This document shows positions 7,878 through 18,000 of a stretch of 38,840 nucleotides of DNA, one piece after another (within the stretch, counting starts at the first letter, position 1; every line of letters begins with the position of its first letter). The stretch lies in NCBI GenBank assembly GCA_900299395.1, contig OMJO01000018.1:1-38840 (forward strand), given 5' to 3'. Made by a program: the position numbers and the translations under genes. The notes beneath the pieces were generated by a model. That model had not been told where the DNA came from and did no database searches. It worked only from the letters and a program-made list of their open reading frames with translations. The DNA is from a bacterium (GTDB lineage Bacteria; Patescibacteriota; Saccharimonadia; Saccharimonadales; OMJO01).

Positions 7878-10800
7878 TGTCCTGTCCCACATCTGCTTGG
7901 TGTATCAAGTGGATCCCAGTGCCAGGATTCGTTTGAATACTGTTTAATGTGATAGGTCTCGGCGTTGTTGTACAGCCATGTCCAAACAGGGCTTGAGGGG
8001 TCACGGGCACGGCCGGAGCAACTGGTTGAACTGGTCCCTTTGAGGTGTGTTCCACTGAAGTCGATAGCTAATCCCATCTGGTGTGGGGAGTACCCAGGTC
8101 GCGCAACAAAACTACCATCACAAGTGCCACCACAAAGGTCGGTCTGGTGGGCATTAGTCCTAAAGGAGCTTTCGGCGTGTAAGCCAACGCCTGCTGCGTT
8201 TGCAGCTTGCACAAGTGCAAACCAGGCCCCAGACACGCGCGAGTTTACCAGTGCCTGACCATTAGCCCCCTCGACGTACCATTTGCCCCCGGGCTGACTT
8301 TCTTCACTTGAACTTTTGAGGTTAGGAAGTGCACACAAGCGAATCATAACCTTAACCCCGTCATGATAGCCTTCCTGAGGCTGGGCGATAGGCGTGGTAC
8401 CATACGCGCACGGTACATTGGTAGAATCCGCAAACATGTCTCCTACAATATCTGTGCCTGTGTTTCCGGTGCTCGGTCCACTGCCGCCCGTTGGGGTTCC
8501 CAGTTCTTCGGCAGGAAGTAGGCTATCGTCAAAAATAGCTCCTGCACTACCCACTGCGGCATCTAATAATAGACATGGGTTTTCGCTGTTGTGTACATCC
8601 ATTCCTGTATCTGGATCAATGCTCACATCGTTTGCCCAGTCTTTATTTTTCTGGGCACAATAGCTTTCCGTCAACGTCGATGGGTCGGTATTGACTGCAG
8701 CACCATTGGGGTCGTAGCCGTATTGCGGAATACCAAACGGGTCATCCTGGCTAGCGGCGGCGACTCGGTTTGTGCCAAACATACTAAACATTTTTGAAAA
8801 CGGGTTAATAAGGCCAGCGAATGAATGTTGTATGGCGGCAGTCTGACTTATAGGCATGGCCATGGCAAGCTGCGACACCATCGAATACGAGCTGTTTGTA
8901 TCAAACATACGAGCAAAAAATGGTTGTGACTGGAATTTCATTTTACGCTGGGCTTCCTGTTCGGACTGAATCTGCATAACGGTTGCGGTGGATAGTCGTT
9001 TACCCCCTAGTCCATATTGGGCGTAGCTTGACCCCGCGGCATCTGCTCCACCGGCCAACATATTAAAGCTACGAGCACCACTCATGTTGTCGGATATAGG
9101 TGATGGGATAAAGTAGGTGGCGACGGCCGTAAAGACTTCCTGGGCTTTTGCTCCCATCCATTCCTTCAATGGATCGAGAATGAATCCAAATGGTTTGAGT
9201 AGGAGGTCAATCGCACTGCCAGCTAGACCCTGGGCTTTGTCCCATACCCAGCCAGCTGAGTTATTCCATTGGTCGGCAAGGAATTTTAGTGGTGCCAGAG
9301 GGCCATTATTGAACAGATTAGATAATTCGGTGAGGAAGTTACTGACCAATAAACTTTCCTCGGGACAGATTAACTTTCCGACAGGGATAAGGCTACCATT
9401 GTCACAGGTGTAGTGCCCCGCTTCACTCGCTGGCGCAGCGGCAAACGCACTGGGCAAGAGTGAATCAAATGCTGTTTTCTGTGATGAACTGCCCATGAGA
9501 TTACTGTAGAGGGGGCTGTTCTCGGCCGATTCACCGTTTTTTGTATTATTCCCTAGCATGTTCACAAAAGATCCAGTCAAATCGGCTGTGGTATCGCCTG
9601 CCTTCTGCTCATCAGCGTGAGATCGGGCCAACATATAGTAACTAACCATCGCTGTCGAATTGAGCACAAATGCCCAGCGTTTAATCTTTGGTCCGGCACT
9701 GGCTGTTGTCTCTATAATGTTTGCAATGGTATGTATCCAACCAACGACGGGTACTGTTTTAGAGGCCGCATCGGCAATTTCTTTATTCAGAACAGTTTCA
9801 ATAATGTAGTTCATTAGCCCATTCTCGGATATTTTTATTGAGGCATCCGCTATTTTTTGGACAGTATCCTCGGTATATTGTTGGCCGCGCTTTTCCAGAT
9901 AATCACGGACCTGTTGCTCAAGTTTGTCTCGACGCTCATTGTCGTTACCGTCTGCCGAAGAGGGGGCATCATTACAGCCGCTCGACACAATACAAGAAAA
10001 AGCAAAGCCTAACATATCACTATGTGGCTCCACGACTCGACGAATAACCTGTAGCTTCGCTGCCTCTTGTTTTTTGTCTGCCCAGTCCGCTATTTTGTCT
10101 CTTCCATCGCACGCAAACATACAGCGTTTGATGCCATACTTTCGTTCGAGCAAATGGCCCACCTTGAAGCGGTACATTACCCGTCTAAACTTTGTCTCTC
10201 CATCCAATGCCTCAGTAATCTTGGCGCGTATGGTTGCCCGAGATGCCTGCGGCATATCATTGATATCAAAAATTGGTATTTGGCCAGGGGCCGACTTTAG
10301 TACGGCTTCACCAACCCCCGGAGCTTTTAGATAATAGTTTGTGCCTCGCTTTTCAAACTCAATGCCGTATTTGGTGGCGAGCTTATTCTCTAATTTGTCC
10401 TCACGCCACGCGCGGAACAATTTCTCCACCTTCCCTTCACCGACAATGTTGTCGACACAGTCTTTATTGATACGGGTGCTTGTACAACCAGGTTTGTTCA
10501 TGGCAGTCAGGACGTGTTCACTGACATACTTTTGTAAAAGCTTCTGTGTGTATTTCTCGACTGCTGATTCGGAGGTGGAAAAGAATTTGTTTTGCAGGTT
10601 CTCAACAATATGCACCAGTTTTAACGGTATTAGCGACATCATAATCGTGACGATAATACTAACAACACCGGCTGTAATGCCCCCACCTAAGAGTACTCGC
10701 CTGCGGTTTAGGCCATTAAGGGTGGACTCGAAACGTCGAATACCAGTTGCTTCTTCTTGTTTGAAGCCTGGCCCAATTTGGTCTAGGGCGTTATCTAGTT

Positions 10801-11002
10801 GGCTGGCTTCGGTGGAGTCACCCTTTGAGTTTGGGCTTTCAGCACCTTCCTGTTCTGCCGACTGCAGGGCATCAGAATCCATTGCCGGCGCACTATAATC
10901 ACGCTCAAGATCAGCTATTTCCTTTGCGCGATCATCATCGGACATATCCAAGTCGTCATAGGAGCCTGGTTTTTTGACTTTTTCTTCGTCATAGACAGCC
11001 AC
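7874..11002 (-). CDS. Large membrane-anchored protein with C-terminal VanY/M15 D,D-peptidase domain
   Basis: A 1042-aa protein with an acidic cytoplasmic N-terminus (1-98), one clear transmembrane helix (about 104-130, VLLGGGITAGVVSIIVTIMMSL) and a long exported region with helical segments. The C-terminus has the zinc-peptidase pattern of VanY/D-Ala-D-Ala carboxypeptidases: SSFRT, then PGYSPHQMGLAIDF (His 974, Asp 981) and ESWHWDP (Glu 1025, His 1027). Such enzymes trim stem peptides of peptidoglycan. It lies 12 nt downstream of the VirB4 gene and overlaps the lysozyme gene by 4 nt, so it is an integral part of the T4SS operon and a candidate wall-breaching subunit. The middle 700 residues are unrecognised; Cys pairs there could form disulfides. 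Confidence 0.82.
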   Translation of the reverse strand: MAVYDEEKVKKPGSYDDLDMSDDDRAKEIADLERDYSAPAMDSDALQSAEQEGAESPNSKGDSTEASQLDNALDQIGPGFKQEEATGIRRFESTLNGLNRRRVLLGGGITAGVVSIIVTIMMSLIPLKLVHIVENLQNKFFSTSESAVEKYTQKLLQKYVSEHVLTAMNKPGCTSTRINKDCVDNIVGEGKVEKLFRAWREDKLENKLATKYGIEFEKRGTNYYLKAPGVGEAVLKSAPGQIPIFDINDMPQASRATIRAKITEALDGETKFRRVMYRFKVGHLLERKYGIKRCMFACDGRDKIADWADKKQEAAKLQVIRRVVEPHSDMLGFAFSCIVSSGCNDAPSSADGNDNERRDKLEQQVRDYLEKRGQQYTEDTVQKIADASIKISENGLMNYIIETVLNKEIADAASKTVPVVGWIHTIANIIETTASAGPKIKRWAFVLNSTAMVSYYMLARSHADEQKAGDTTADLTGSFVNMLGNNTKNGESAENSPLYSNLMGSSSQKTAFDSLLPSAFAAAPASEAGHYTCDNGSLIPVGKLICPEESLLVSNFLTELSNLFNNGPLAPLKFLADQWNNSAGWVWDKAQGLAGSAIDLLLKPFGFILDPLKEWMGAKAQEVFTAVATYFIPSPISDNMSGARSFNMLAGGADAAGSSYAQYGLGGKRLSTATVMQIQSEQEAQRKMKFQSQPFFARMFDTNSSYSMVSQLAMAMPISQTAAIQHSFAGLINPFSKMFSMFGTNRVAAASQDDPFGIPQYGYDPNGAAVNTDPSTLTESYCAQKNKDWANDVSIDPDTGMDVHNSENPCLLLDAAVGSAGAIFDDSLLPAEELGTPTGGSGPSTGNTGTDIVGDMFADSTNVPCAYGTTPIAQPQEGYHDGVKVMIRLCALPNLKSSSEESQPGGKWYVEGANGQALVNSRVSGAWFALVQAANAAGVGLHAESSFRTNAHQTDLCGGTCDGSFVARPGYSPHQMGLAIDFSGTHLKGTSSTSCSGRARDPSSPVWTWLYNNAETYHIKQYSNESWHWDPLDTPSRCGTGQ

Positions 11003-11014
11003 GTTCAGCTATCC

Positions 11015-12934
11015 TCATCTCCCCGGGGTGAGCCGGTTAGTTAGGTCTATGGTGCCCTGCGGCTGCGCCACGCCACCTTGCTGGATTTGCTGAACTTGCT
11101 GTGGGTTGGTAGTGATAAGCTGCATTTCGCTCGGGCTGGCAGTAACTTGAATGTGTACATGGTTTTGCCCGGCAAAGAACAAGCCTTGGCCGACCGGGAA
11201 CTGGCTCAAACGCTTCTTTTCCTCACTGGTAAGTTTGAAAACATCTGCCAGCACATCAACGGCAGAAGAAGATTGCTTAAGGAGAATTTGCATGCTGGCG
11301 TTAGCCACGATCGCCCGGCCCATACGGCTACCCATAAAGTCCTCGACATCCTGAGTGATGGTAGTAATGCCAAGGTTGTATTTACGGGCGCGTTTAGCCA
11401 GGCTGAAGAGGAAGTTGGCAGAGTCTTCATACTTCATGAGCTGCCAGGCTTCGTCCACCACCAGAATACGCTTCTTTTGGTCGCTCTTTGTCTTGTTCCA
11501 GATGAAGTTCAGTACGATGTACATGGCTACCGGGCGAAGTTCGTCCTCGAGGTCGCGTACGTTAAAGACCACCAACGGATTGTTGATGTCGATGTTACTT
11601 TGCTGCGAGAAGATGCCGGCGAATGTCCCAGAGGTATATTTGCGGAGTCTTTGAGCTAGTTGCGGACCGGTGCCACCCATATGCAGCAGTGTGTCGTACA
11701 GGTCGTTGATTGTCGGCGGTGGTGATTTATGGGTGAGGGGGTCATTCGTGATACCCGCCTTGGCGTAGGTTTCGATAAGTGCAGCGTCAAGATCTGCCTC
11801 TTCGACTGGCGTGAGCGCCGGAGCAATGATGCCCGCTTGTCCACCACTCGCAGCCATCTGGGCTTGTGCGCCACCCATCATCAAACGAAGTAGCCCGTGG
11901 AGCGTAATGAGGTTACTGCGCAATGCGTTGTCCGCTTCTTCGGTGTCTACAACCTGTGGTAGATCAAACGGGTTGATGCGCGTGTTGGAGTTTAGGCTTA
12001 GGCGTACATACGCACCACCAACGGCATCTGCCATGCGTTGGTACTCATTCTCGGGGTCGATAATGAATATCTCGGTACCAAACATGAGGCTACGAAGGGC
12101 CTCGAGTTTAACCGTGAATGATTTACCGGCACCAGACTTAGCAAACACCACCGAGTTGCCGTTTTCTAGACTAAACCGGTCAAAAATAACGAGCCCAGAG
12201 TTATGCATGTTGATGCCGTACAAGATGCCATTGTCCTGGCTGAGGTCTGCCGAGGTAAATGGGAAGCTCGTGCTAAGGGCACCGGTGTTCATGTTGCGTC
12301 GGATTTGCAGCTGGTCGCTAAATTGTGGAACGGTGCTGTTGAGTCCTTGTTCTTGCTGAGAGGTAGCCGGCTTAGAGTAGACCAACTGTTGACCTAGCAT
12401 AGACTCAACTTTGTGTGCAATAAACTCAAGCTCATCCGTGGAAGAGGCGTAGATAGTAAAGTACAAACCAAAACGGAAAAATCGTTCCTCTCCGACTTGT
12501 AGCTTGTCGCGCATTTCTTCAGCGTCAATGATCGCTGCCTGCTTACCTGGGTCACGCACTCGGCCTTTTTCTGCGTCTATTTGAATGCCAGCTTCGAGTT
12601 GACCCACCTTTTTGCGCAGGTTTTCTAAAACAACCTGGCTCTCCACAGGGTAGATAAACATAGATAAGTCCATCACTTCATCGATGTTAACCATGCTACT
12701 CAGCCAGCCGGTAAATACCTGCCGCGGATAGCCGTAGACGTAGTATGTCCGTGCGTAACGTGTGCCAATCTGGAAATGAGTGCCAGAAAACTCAATTGAA
12801 CTCGGCGAGATAAAGTCACGGAGTGCGGTGATACCCTTTTGGAAGGCGAGATTTACTTCTTGCTGCTCGCGTATTTGCTGCTGTTGGGCAAGTGCTACTG
12901 GATCAAGTTGTTCTTTCTTCTTGCGGCCTATCAT
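11015..12934 (-). CDS. virB4: VirB4/TraC-family conjugation ATPase
   Basis: A 639-aa cytoplasmic AAA+/HerA-type ATPase that would power substrate or pilin movement in a type IV secretion system. Walker A is AKSGAGKS (265-272) and Walker B is RILVVDEAW (489-497); the VirB4 segment IFIIDPENEY (289-298) and the C-terminal SSSAVDVLADVFKLT stretch also fit. The N-terminal 1-240 region carries the CagE/TrbE/VirB-like part with GYPRQVFTGWLS. A Gly/Ala/Gln-rich insertion (about 354-372) is unusual. The ATG overlaps the stop of the preceding VirB4-N-like gene by 4 nt (ATGA), suggesting translational coupling. The M15-domain gene follows after 12 nt. Confidence 0.95.
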   Translation of the reverse strand: MIGRKKKEQLDPVALAQQQQIREQQEVNLAFQKGITALRDFISPSSIEFSGTHFQIGTRYARTYYVYGYPRQVFTGWLSSMVNIDEVMDLSMFIYPVESQVVLENLRKKVGQLEAGIQIDAEKGRVRDPGKQAAIIDAEEMRDKLQVGEERFFRFGLYFTIYASSTDELEFIAHKVESMLGQQLVYSKPATSQQEQGLNSTVPQFSDQLQIRRNMNTGALSTSFPFTSADLSQDNGILYGINMHNSGLVIFDRFSLENGNSVVFAKSGAGKSFTVKLEALRSLMFGTEIFIIDPENEYQRMADAVGGAYVRLSLNSNTRINPFDLPQVVDTEEADNALRSNLITLHGLLRLMMGGAQAQMAASGGQAGIIAPALTPVEEADLDAALIETYAKAGITNDPLTHKSPPPTINDLYDTLLHMGGTGPQLAQRLRKYTSGTFAGIFSQQSNIDINNPLVVFNVRDLEDELRPVAMYIVLNFIWNKTKSDQKKRILVVDEAWQLMKYEDSANFLFSLAKRARKYNLGITTITQDVEDFMGSRMGRAIVANASMQILLKQSSSAVDVLADVFKLTSEEKKRLSQFPVGQGLFFAGQNHVHIQVTASPSEMQLITTNPQQVQQIQQGGVAQPQGTIDLTNRLTPGR

Positions 12935-13878
12935 CGTAGTTCCTTGTCGAGATTAGGCTGCGGAGCGGCGCCTTGACCCTTGGTGATAACAGGAGCGGTC
13001 AAATCGTCGAAGTTCTTGAGTTGCTGGCGGGTCGCTGTATCGGGATTGTAGGTGTCGTAGTAGAGCTCAATAAGTTCTTGCGTATCGAGCGGTAAACCCT
13101 GAATATCGCATTGTAGCAAACCAGCAAGCACAGCTTGTACGCGGTTTCGAAGCTCGTCTTTGGCTTTCACAAGGTCACCTTCATTGATGGTGACGTGCTG
13201 TTCCTTGCTCTGAAATAGATCCATGAGCCCCGTAAAAAAGCTCTTACTTGATACAAGTGCCTGCTTGGTCTCGGAAAGCGGGGAATATGGTATAACCAGG
13301 TAGAATCTTTTATCCATGATGTTTGTTTGGAGTGACAGATTGTCGATGTAACCAATGTAGTCTTCCATAAGTAATGCAAGCAACATGTTGTCGTGCTCGG
13401 AGCGAATCTTGTCGAGCTTTTCTATGTATGGGCGCAAGTCAACCTTTTGAGATCGTATGAATATCTGGATATCAAAATACAAGGAGTTCAGGAAGCCTTG
13501 ATATGCTGCTTCAACTGCTTCTCGCTCCTGAGGACTCATTAGGTCGAAGTTGATGGATTTGACCATGACGACCGATCGGAAGGACCCGTCGTTCATGATG
13601 ACAATTCCATCGCGAATCTCGGCAATTTGTAGCGTGTTTTGGGTGCTGTTCGGGTTGCTTCGTGCTCCTTTGACTGGCACGGCGCTGGCAGGTGAAACAG
13701 CAGCTTGCATACCTGGCTGTTGGGGAAATGGTGCCGGGGGCGCCGGCATTTGGGTAGCGGCTACTGCTGGCTGAGCGCCGTATGAGCCATATGGATTAGG
13801 GGCTGTGGGCTGCAGCGGAACAGCCGCAGGATTATTCTGCGGAATGTTTGGTAATTGGTTGTTCGCGTTTGGATTCAT
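12931..13878 (-). CDS. T4SS accessory protein resembling a VirB4/TraC N-terminal domain
   Basis: A 315-aa protein with a Pro/Ala/Gln-rich disordered N-terminus (1-75) followed by a compact domain: IAEIRDGIVIMNDGSFRSVVMVKSINF, then a segment with FLNSLYFDIQIFIRSQKVDL and KRFYLVIPYSP. This mirrors the N-terminal, non-ATPase half of TraC/VirB4-type proteins (a strand reporting DGS-R-V--V-S-NF and a later FYLVIPY strand). No Walker motifs are present. It directly precedes the VirB4 gene with a 4-nt overlap, so the pair may act as one complex; it may be a duplicated docking domain. A ribosome binding site GAGGGTGGG precedes the ATG. The family assignment is by pattern only. Confidence 0.7.
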   Translation of the reverse strand: MNPNANNQLPNIPQNNPAAVPLQPTAPNPYGSYGAQPAVAATQMPAPPAPFPQQPGMQAAVSPASAVPVKGARSNPNSTQNTLQIAEIRDGIVIMNDGSFRSVVMVKSINFDLMSPQEREAVEAAYQGFLNSLYFDIQIFIRSQKVDLRPYIEKLDKIRSEHDNMLLALLMEDYIGYIDNLSLQTNIMDKRFYLVIPYSPLSETKQALVSSKSFFTGLMDLFQSKEQHVTINEGDLVKAKDELRNRVQAVLAGLLQCDIQGLPLDTQELIELYYDTYNPDTATRQQLKNFDDLTAPVITKGQGAAPQPNLDKELR

Positions 13879-13916
13879 GCAGTAACTAACCCACCCTCTA
13901 GGTGATGACCATCAGA

Positions 13917-15029
13917 CTAATGTAGCTTTACGACTACTTCATCTTGTGGTGGCTCCGTGTCTCGCATTTTGTCTGCTTGGCGAGCGATTGTGGCCACGTT
14001 CAGGTCGTCATTATTTGCAAGGTTAAGTATAGCAGGATCAGGGGTTGGTGTCGAAGGTGATTGTGCTTTTGGTGGTACGTTTTTTGATGGCTTATGGTGG
14101 TGTTTCGACCGAAGGGATGAGGATACTGGCTCAACAACTCGTAAGTGATAGTTGGTGGGGTCTGGGTCATCCTCCTGTTCGTGGATCTTTTTTAGGAATG
14201 CTTGTTCGTCGGCAGCAGTGATTGGGGCGGCTGGAACAGTTGGCTGGGTGTACTCGGTGGCTCCGGGAGCGATCACTGAGGGGCTGGCAAATGCCGCTGT
14301 GCCAGGTGCGGTTGGCTGTGGAGCAGAGTTCATAAACCAATAATTGGCTGGGGTTTGTGCGGCTTGGCCAGTTGCAGCTTGCTGCATACGGGAAAAAGCT
14401 TCTTTGCGATGTGCCTGTGTCGAGGCGGCAATCATTTCATTGAAATGCTGCGCAGTCGGGCTGCTCTTTTCATCCAATACGTCATCCATGGGTGTAACGT
14501 CATAGTTAGGCACATCCTGAGGTATGGTGGTTGGGTCAATCAGTCGGTCTGAATCTGCTTGGTCAAGCACGTAAGAGGGCTGACTAAAGAGGTTGACGCT
14601 TACATTCTTGATTGCCCAGCCGCGACTATCGATAGTGTTAGCCAGGGCCTGCAGACGACTTTTTACCTCGGTCTGGCTTAATCCGTTAGTGAGCTGTTTT
14701 TCGATACGTTTTGGTGCAGTTATAGTCACAAGATCTTTCATGCCACTTTGATCCCAGATGCGTCGGCGGGGCTTCAAAAAGAACCGAACCTTCGCCAGCA
14801 GCCATATTTCCGTTGGCTGGTCTTTGCCCCATGGAAACGCGAGAAAGCCACTAAATAGTATGATTGGCGAAAACACAGCAGCAATGACCCAAGTGCCTTT
14901 AGTCAGGCCCAAAATGCTTATGTAAAGCCCCACTGCTGTAACCGCACCGTAGATAAACTGTTTAAGGGTCAAAGGGCCCAGGAATTTATCCTCGGCTTCG
15001 ATGTCCTGGAGTACCTTATATGTTGCCAT
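13917..15029 (-). CDS. PrgI-family T4SS membrane protein with long cytoplasmic tail
   Basis: A 370-aa protein. The N-terminus MATYKVLQDIEAEDKFLGPLTLKQFIY, two transmembrane helices (about 24-41 and 46-66) and the following FPWGKDQPTEIWLLAKVRFFLKPRRRIW are the signature of the PrgI family, the Gram-positive equivalent of VirB3, which partners VirB4 and VirB6 in the inner-membrane complex. The tail (about 100-370) is hydrophilic and rich in Pro/Ala/Gln, with a basic patch (SLRSKHHHKPSKN) near residue 310; it is much longer than in typical PrgI proteins (roughly 100-120 aa). It sits between the VirB6-like gene (8-nt gap) and the VirB4-N-like gene, as expected for this module. Confidence 0.85.
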   Translation of the reverse strand: MATYKVLQDIEAEDKFLGPLTLKQFIYGAVTAVGLYISILGLTKGTWVIAAVFSPIILFSGFLAFPWGKDQPTEIWLLAKVRFFLKPRRRIWDQSGMKDLVTITAPKRIEKQLTNGLSQTEVKSRLQALANTIDSRGWAIKNVSVNLFSQPSYVLDQADSDRLIDPTTIPQDVPNYDVTPMDDVLDEKSSPTAQHFNEMIAASTQAHRKEAFSRMQQAATGQAAQTPANYWFMNSAPQPTAPGTAAFASPSVIAPGATEYTQPTVPAAPITAADEQAFLKKIHEQEDDPDPTNYHLRVVEPVSSSLRSKHHHKPSKNVPPKAQSPSTPTPDPAILNLANNDDLNVATIARQADKMRDTEPPQDEVVVKLH

Positions 15030-15037
15030 AAACAGCC

Positions 15038-18000
15038 TTACCTATCCCGTCTGTTAAGGCTTTGTTCTGGGACGCCAGTGCCAGGCTCACTACCAGGGGC
15101 TTTGTACTCTCCGGCGAACATATCAGCGACTTGTACAAAAGCATTGGCCTCTTCCATAACACGTCCTGGTGCACCAGCGCCAATTGCTCTGCCGCCTCCA
15201 CCCGTTCGTGTAGTGCCACCAGTCGCCCCTGCCGCACCACGGATTGGTACCTCAACCTCAGTGCCGTAGTCATCGGTTACTACAGGAGCAGGAATGGGTG
15301 CGCCACCTTCCCCGGCCGGTATTACCGAGCCACCACCAAATGAGGCGGATTTTGTAGCATGCGCGATTCGGCTTGCACGCTGCAGTATCTCCGCAGCCCT
15401 GTCTCGAGATTCATCGAGTGCTTGCTTTCTGGCGGCCCTCCAAGCATCTTCTCCGGCTTTATCCGCCGCAAACTCACCTCGTTGAGGTAATGCGACCCCT
15501 GTAATGTCACCATCAACAATCTGCTTCGCTTTACGGACCTCTTCAGACATGCTGGTCCATGTATCAGCATTTTGCATGAGCATCTGGTAGTTGCCCTGCT
15601 TCTCGTCTATTTCTCGCATGAGGGTTAGGCCGTCTAGCTCCATACCCTTACCGGCGCCCTTCCAGCCGTAGTGTTTCCATTGGCGGTTTGCGTTTTGCTT
15701 CTGGAAACCGGCACCTTTCCATACGCCTTGCGCTTGCTTGTCATTCATGGCGAAGCCGCCTGATCCTTCACCTAGGCCACCGTCAACAAGCCGGCCGTAG
15801 TTGCTAACCAGGTAATCTTGTTCTTCTTGGGTGGCGGCTTTGTCCATTTCGTGACCAAGTGACCACTGCAGGGCCATCTGGTTGCCACCCCACCTAGAAT
15901 GTGCCGCGTCGACGGACGCCTCCTTTACCCAAGCACCACCTAGTGTACGGAATTCACGAGCCCCGGTTTCCTTATCTATCCTCCAGTGTTTACCCTCACC
16001 GTCAGCTTGGGCGAGTGCCCATGCTTTGTTGACGGTCAGTGCCCGTTGTTCGGTATCATCACCATTATTGTTCTGTAGATCTTGTAACTTATTCTCAGCT
16101 TCGCGTTGGGCAGCAATGGCTTCTTCGAGGTTATAGCCACCCACGCGGGCACGTGCAAACCGCGCAGCTGCTCCCCGGATCCCACGCTGAGATGCTGCGG
16201 TTTCAAGTCCACGGTACTGACGATCACGAGCAGACAGAGTGCGGGCTCTCCAGTCTTTCTTTGCGTACTCTTTGCGTTTTTCAAACATGCCGTTGAGCTT
16301 ACCGGCGCCACCAGTTATTGCGGCGTGGATACTACCAATAGCGCCTCCGGCGAACTTGAAGGCAAACGGAATCATGAGTAGGGGCAAGAACTGCAATACA
16401 AAGGCGACCACGGCTGCTAGAACATTATTGATCTGCCCATCAACGCCTGCGACACCGTTAGCCTTCAGGATAGTAACCGACATGATGTCGGCAATTGCGA
16501 AGATAATAATGACAATTGGGTAAACCAGTAGTGTTTTAAAGAGGAGTTCCCACCACTTTTTAAAGTACCGCTCGGTATTTGGTAAACAGTAAAGCGCAAA
16601 GGCAAACGGACTAATGATGATCAGGAACAATATGAGACCGCGCCGAATAACAAGGGTCACAAACACTCCAATAATGCTGAGAATAACAGGAAGAAGAGTG
16701 AGTAAACCAACAAACAGCCCTGCCTGAATGGCTGCACCACCACCAAGGACAAGAGCGCCAAGCACCCCTGCAATACCGGATGCGCCAAGCATGAGTCCTA
16801 ATACCCCCAGCCCAATACCCCCAAGTGACTGGCCAATACTCAGATGGAAGCCCGTGCCTATACTACTCCTAATCGGCGAGATCATCAGCTGTCCGATACC
16901 CTTGCCAACGATGTTAGTGACGTCCACCATAAAGGCAACAATGTATACGGATAGGTTGATCAAGATGGCTGCCGTCAGGATGCGCGGCAGTACCTTTTTG
17001 GCAGTGTAGGCATCAATGAGTCCACCGCCGATTGTCTGTCCGAAAACAATGACGATCATCGCTATTACCAACAGCACGTTACCGTAGATGCGGAAGCCCG
17101 ACCATATTTGATAGGTAGGGTCGCTACTATCGGTACTCACGGGGGATGACTGCAGGAACGGGGTAATAAACTCGTTAAACAGCCAGTCCGAGAGGTCGGC
17201 AATGCCATTAAAGACTGGGCAGAGGATCCACGATAATGGGTTGTTCCAGTTTTTTTCACACGTTACGTTTTGGTCGCCACTGCCAGTGTTGCCAACGCCG
17301 GGAGTGCCGCCACCCGCACCTGGTGTTTTGGTGGCGTTTGCAACAGAACCCAGAGGGTAAGACTTGGCGGCCACTTTGCTGTTACTGCTGTCGTAATCAA
17401 CATTTTGCTCTTGCGAGGGCCGCGTACCCCAGAGCTCGCAGCTATTTGGGAAAACAGGCTGCAATATGTCATGGTCGGGGTTGGTTATGTCACTTAGCCC
17501 ATCTCGCCCATTTTGCTTGTTGTCCTCCATACGATAAATTTTGTGCGACGTAAAGTCAGTGCTGGCAATAATGTAATCACCGCAACCACCTCCTGATGTC
17601 CTCACAAAGAGCTGTTTGCTTTGGCTTGCAACACGCGTTTGAGCAAAAATCCAGCCACTATCACCATCTACGCGCCGGATAGTTTGGCTATCGAGCCACT
17701 CATACCATATGTCGACATTACCTTTAGCTATGTGGGTTGATTGAGCTAATACGAGTGGGTCAATCTGAGTGTTTCTACATTGTCCAACCCCACCGGGCTT
17801 GTAGTCGATGTCAACGGAGTATGGGGTTATCTTGCCGTTTACGAAGTCGGCACCAATGTTGTAGGAAGCATAGAAACTAACATGACCATAACAATCACTG
17901 CCTTGAACTGCATAATCGGGCTCCTTGTCGCCGATGTTTTGATCAAAAAACGTGTATTTTGTGCCACCTATTGTCACTTCTAAATGAGCGTGGTCAATAA

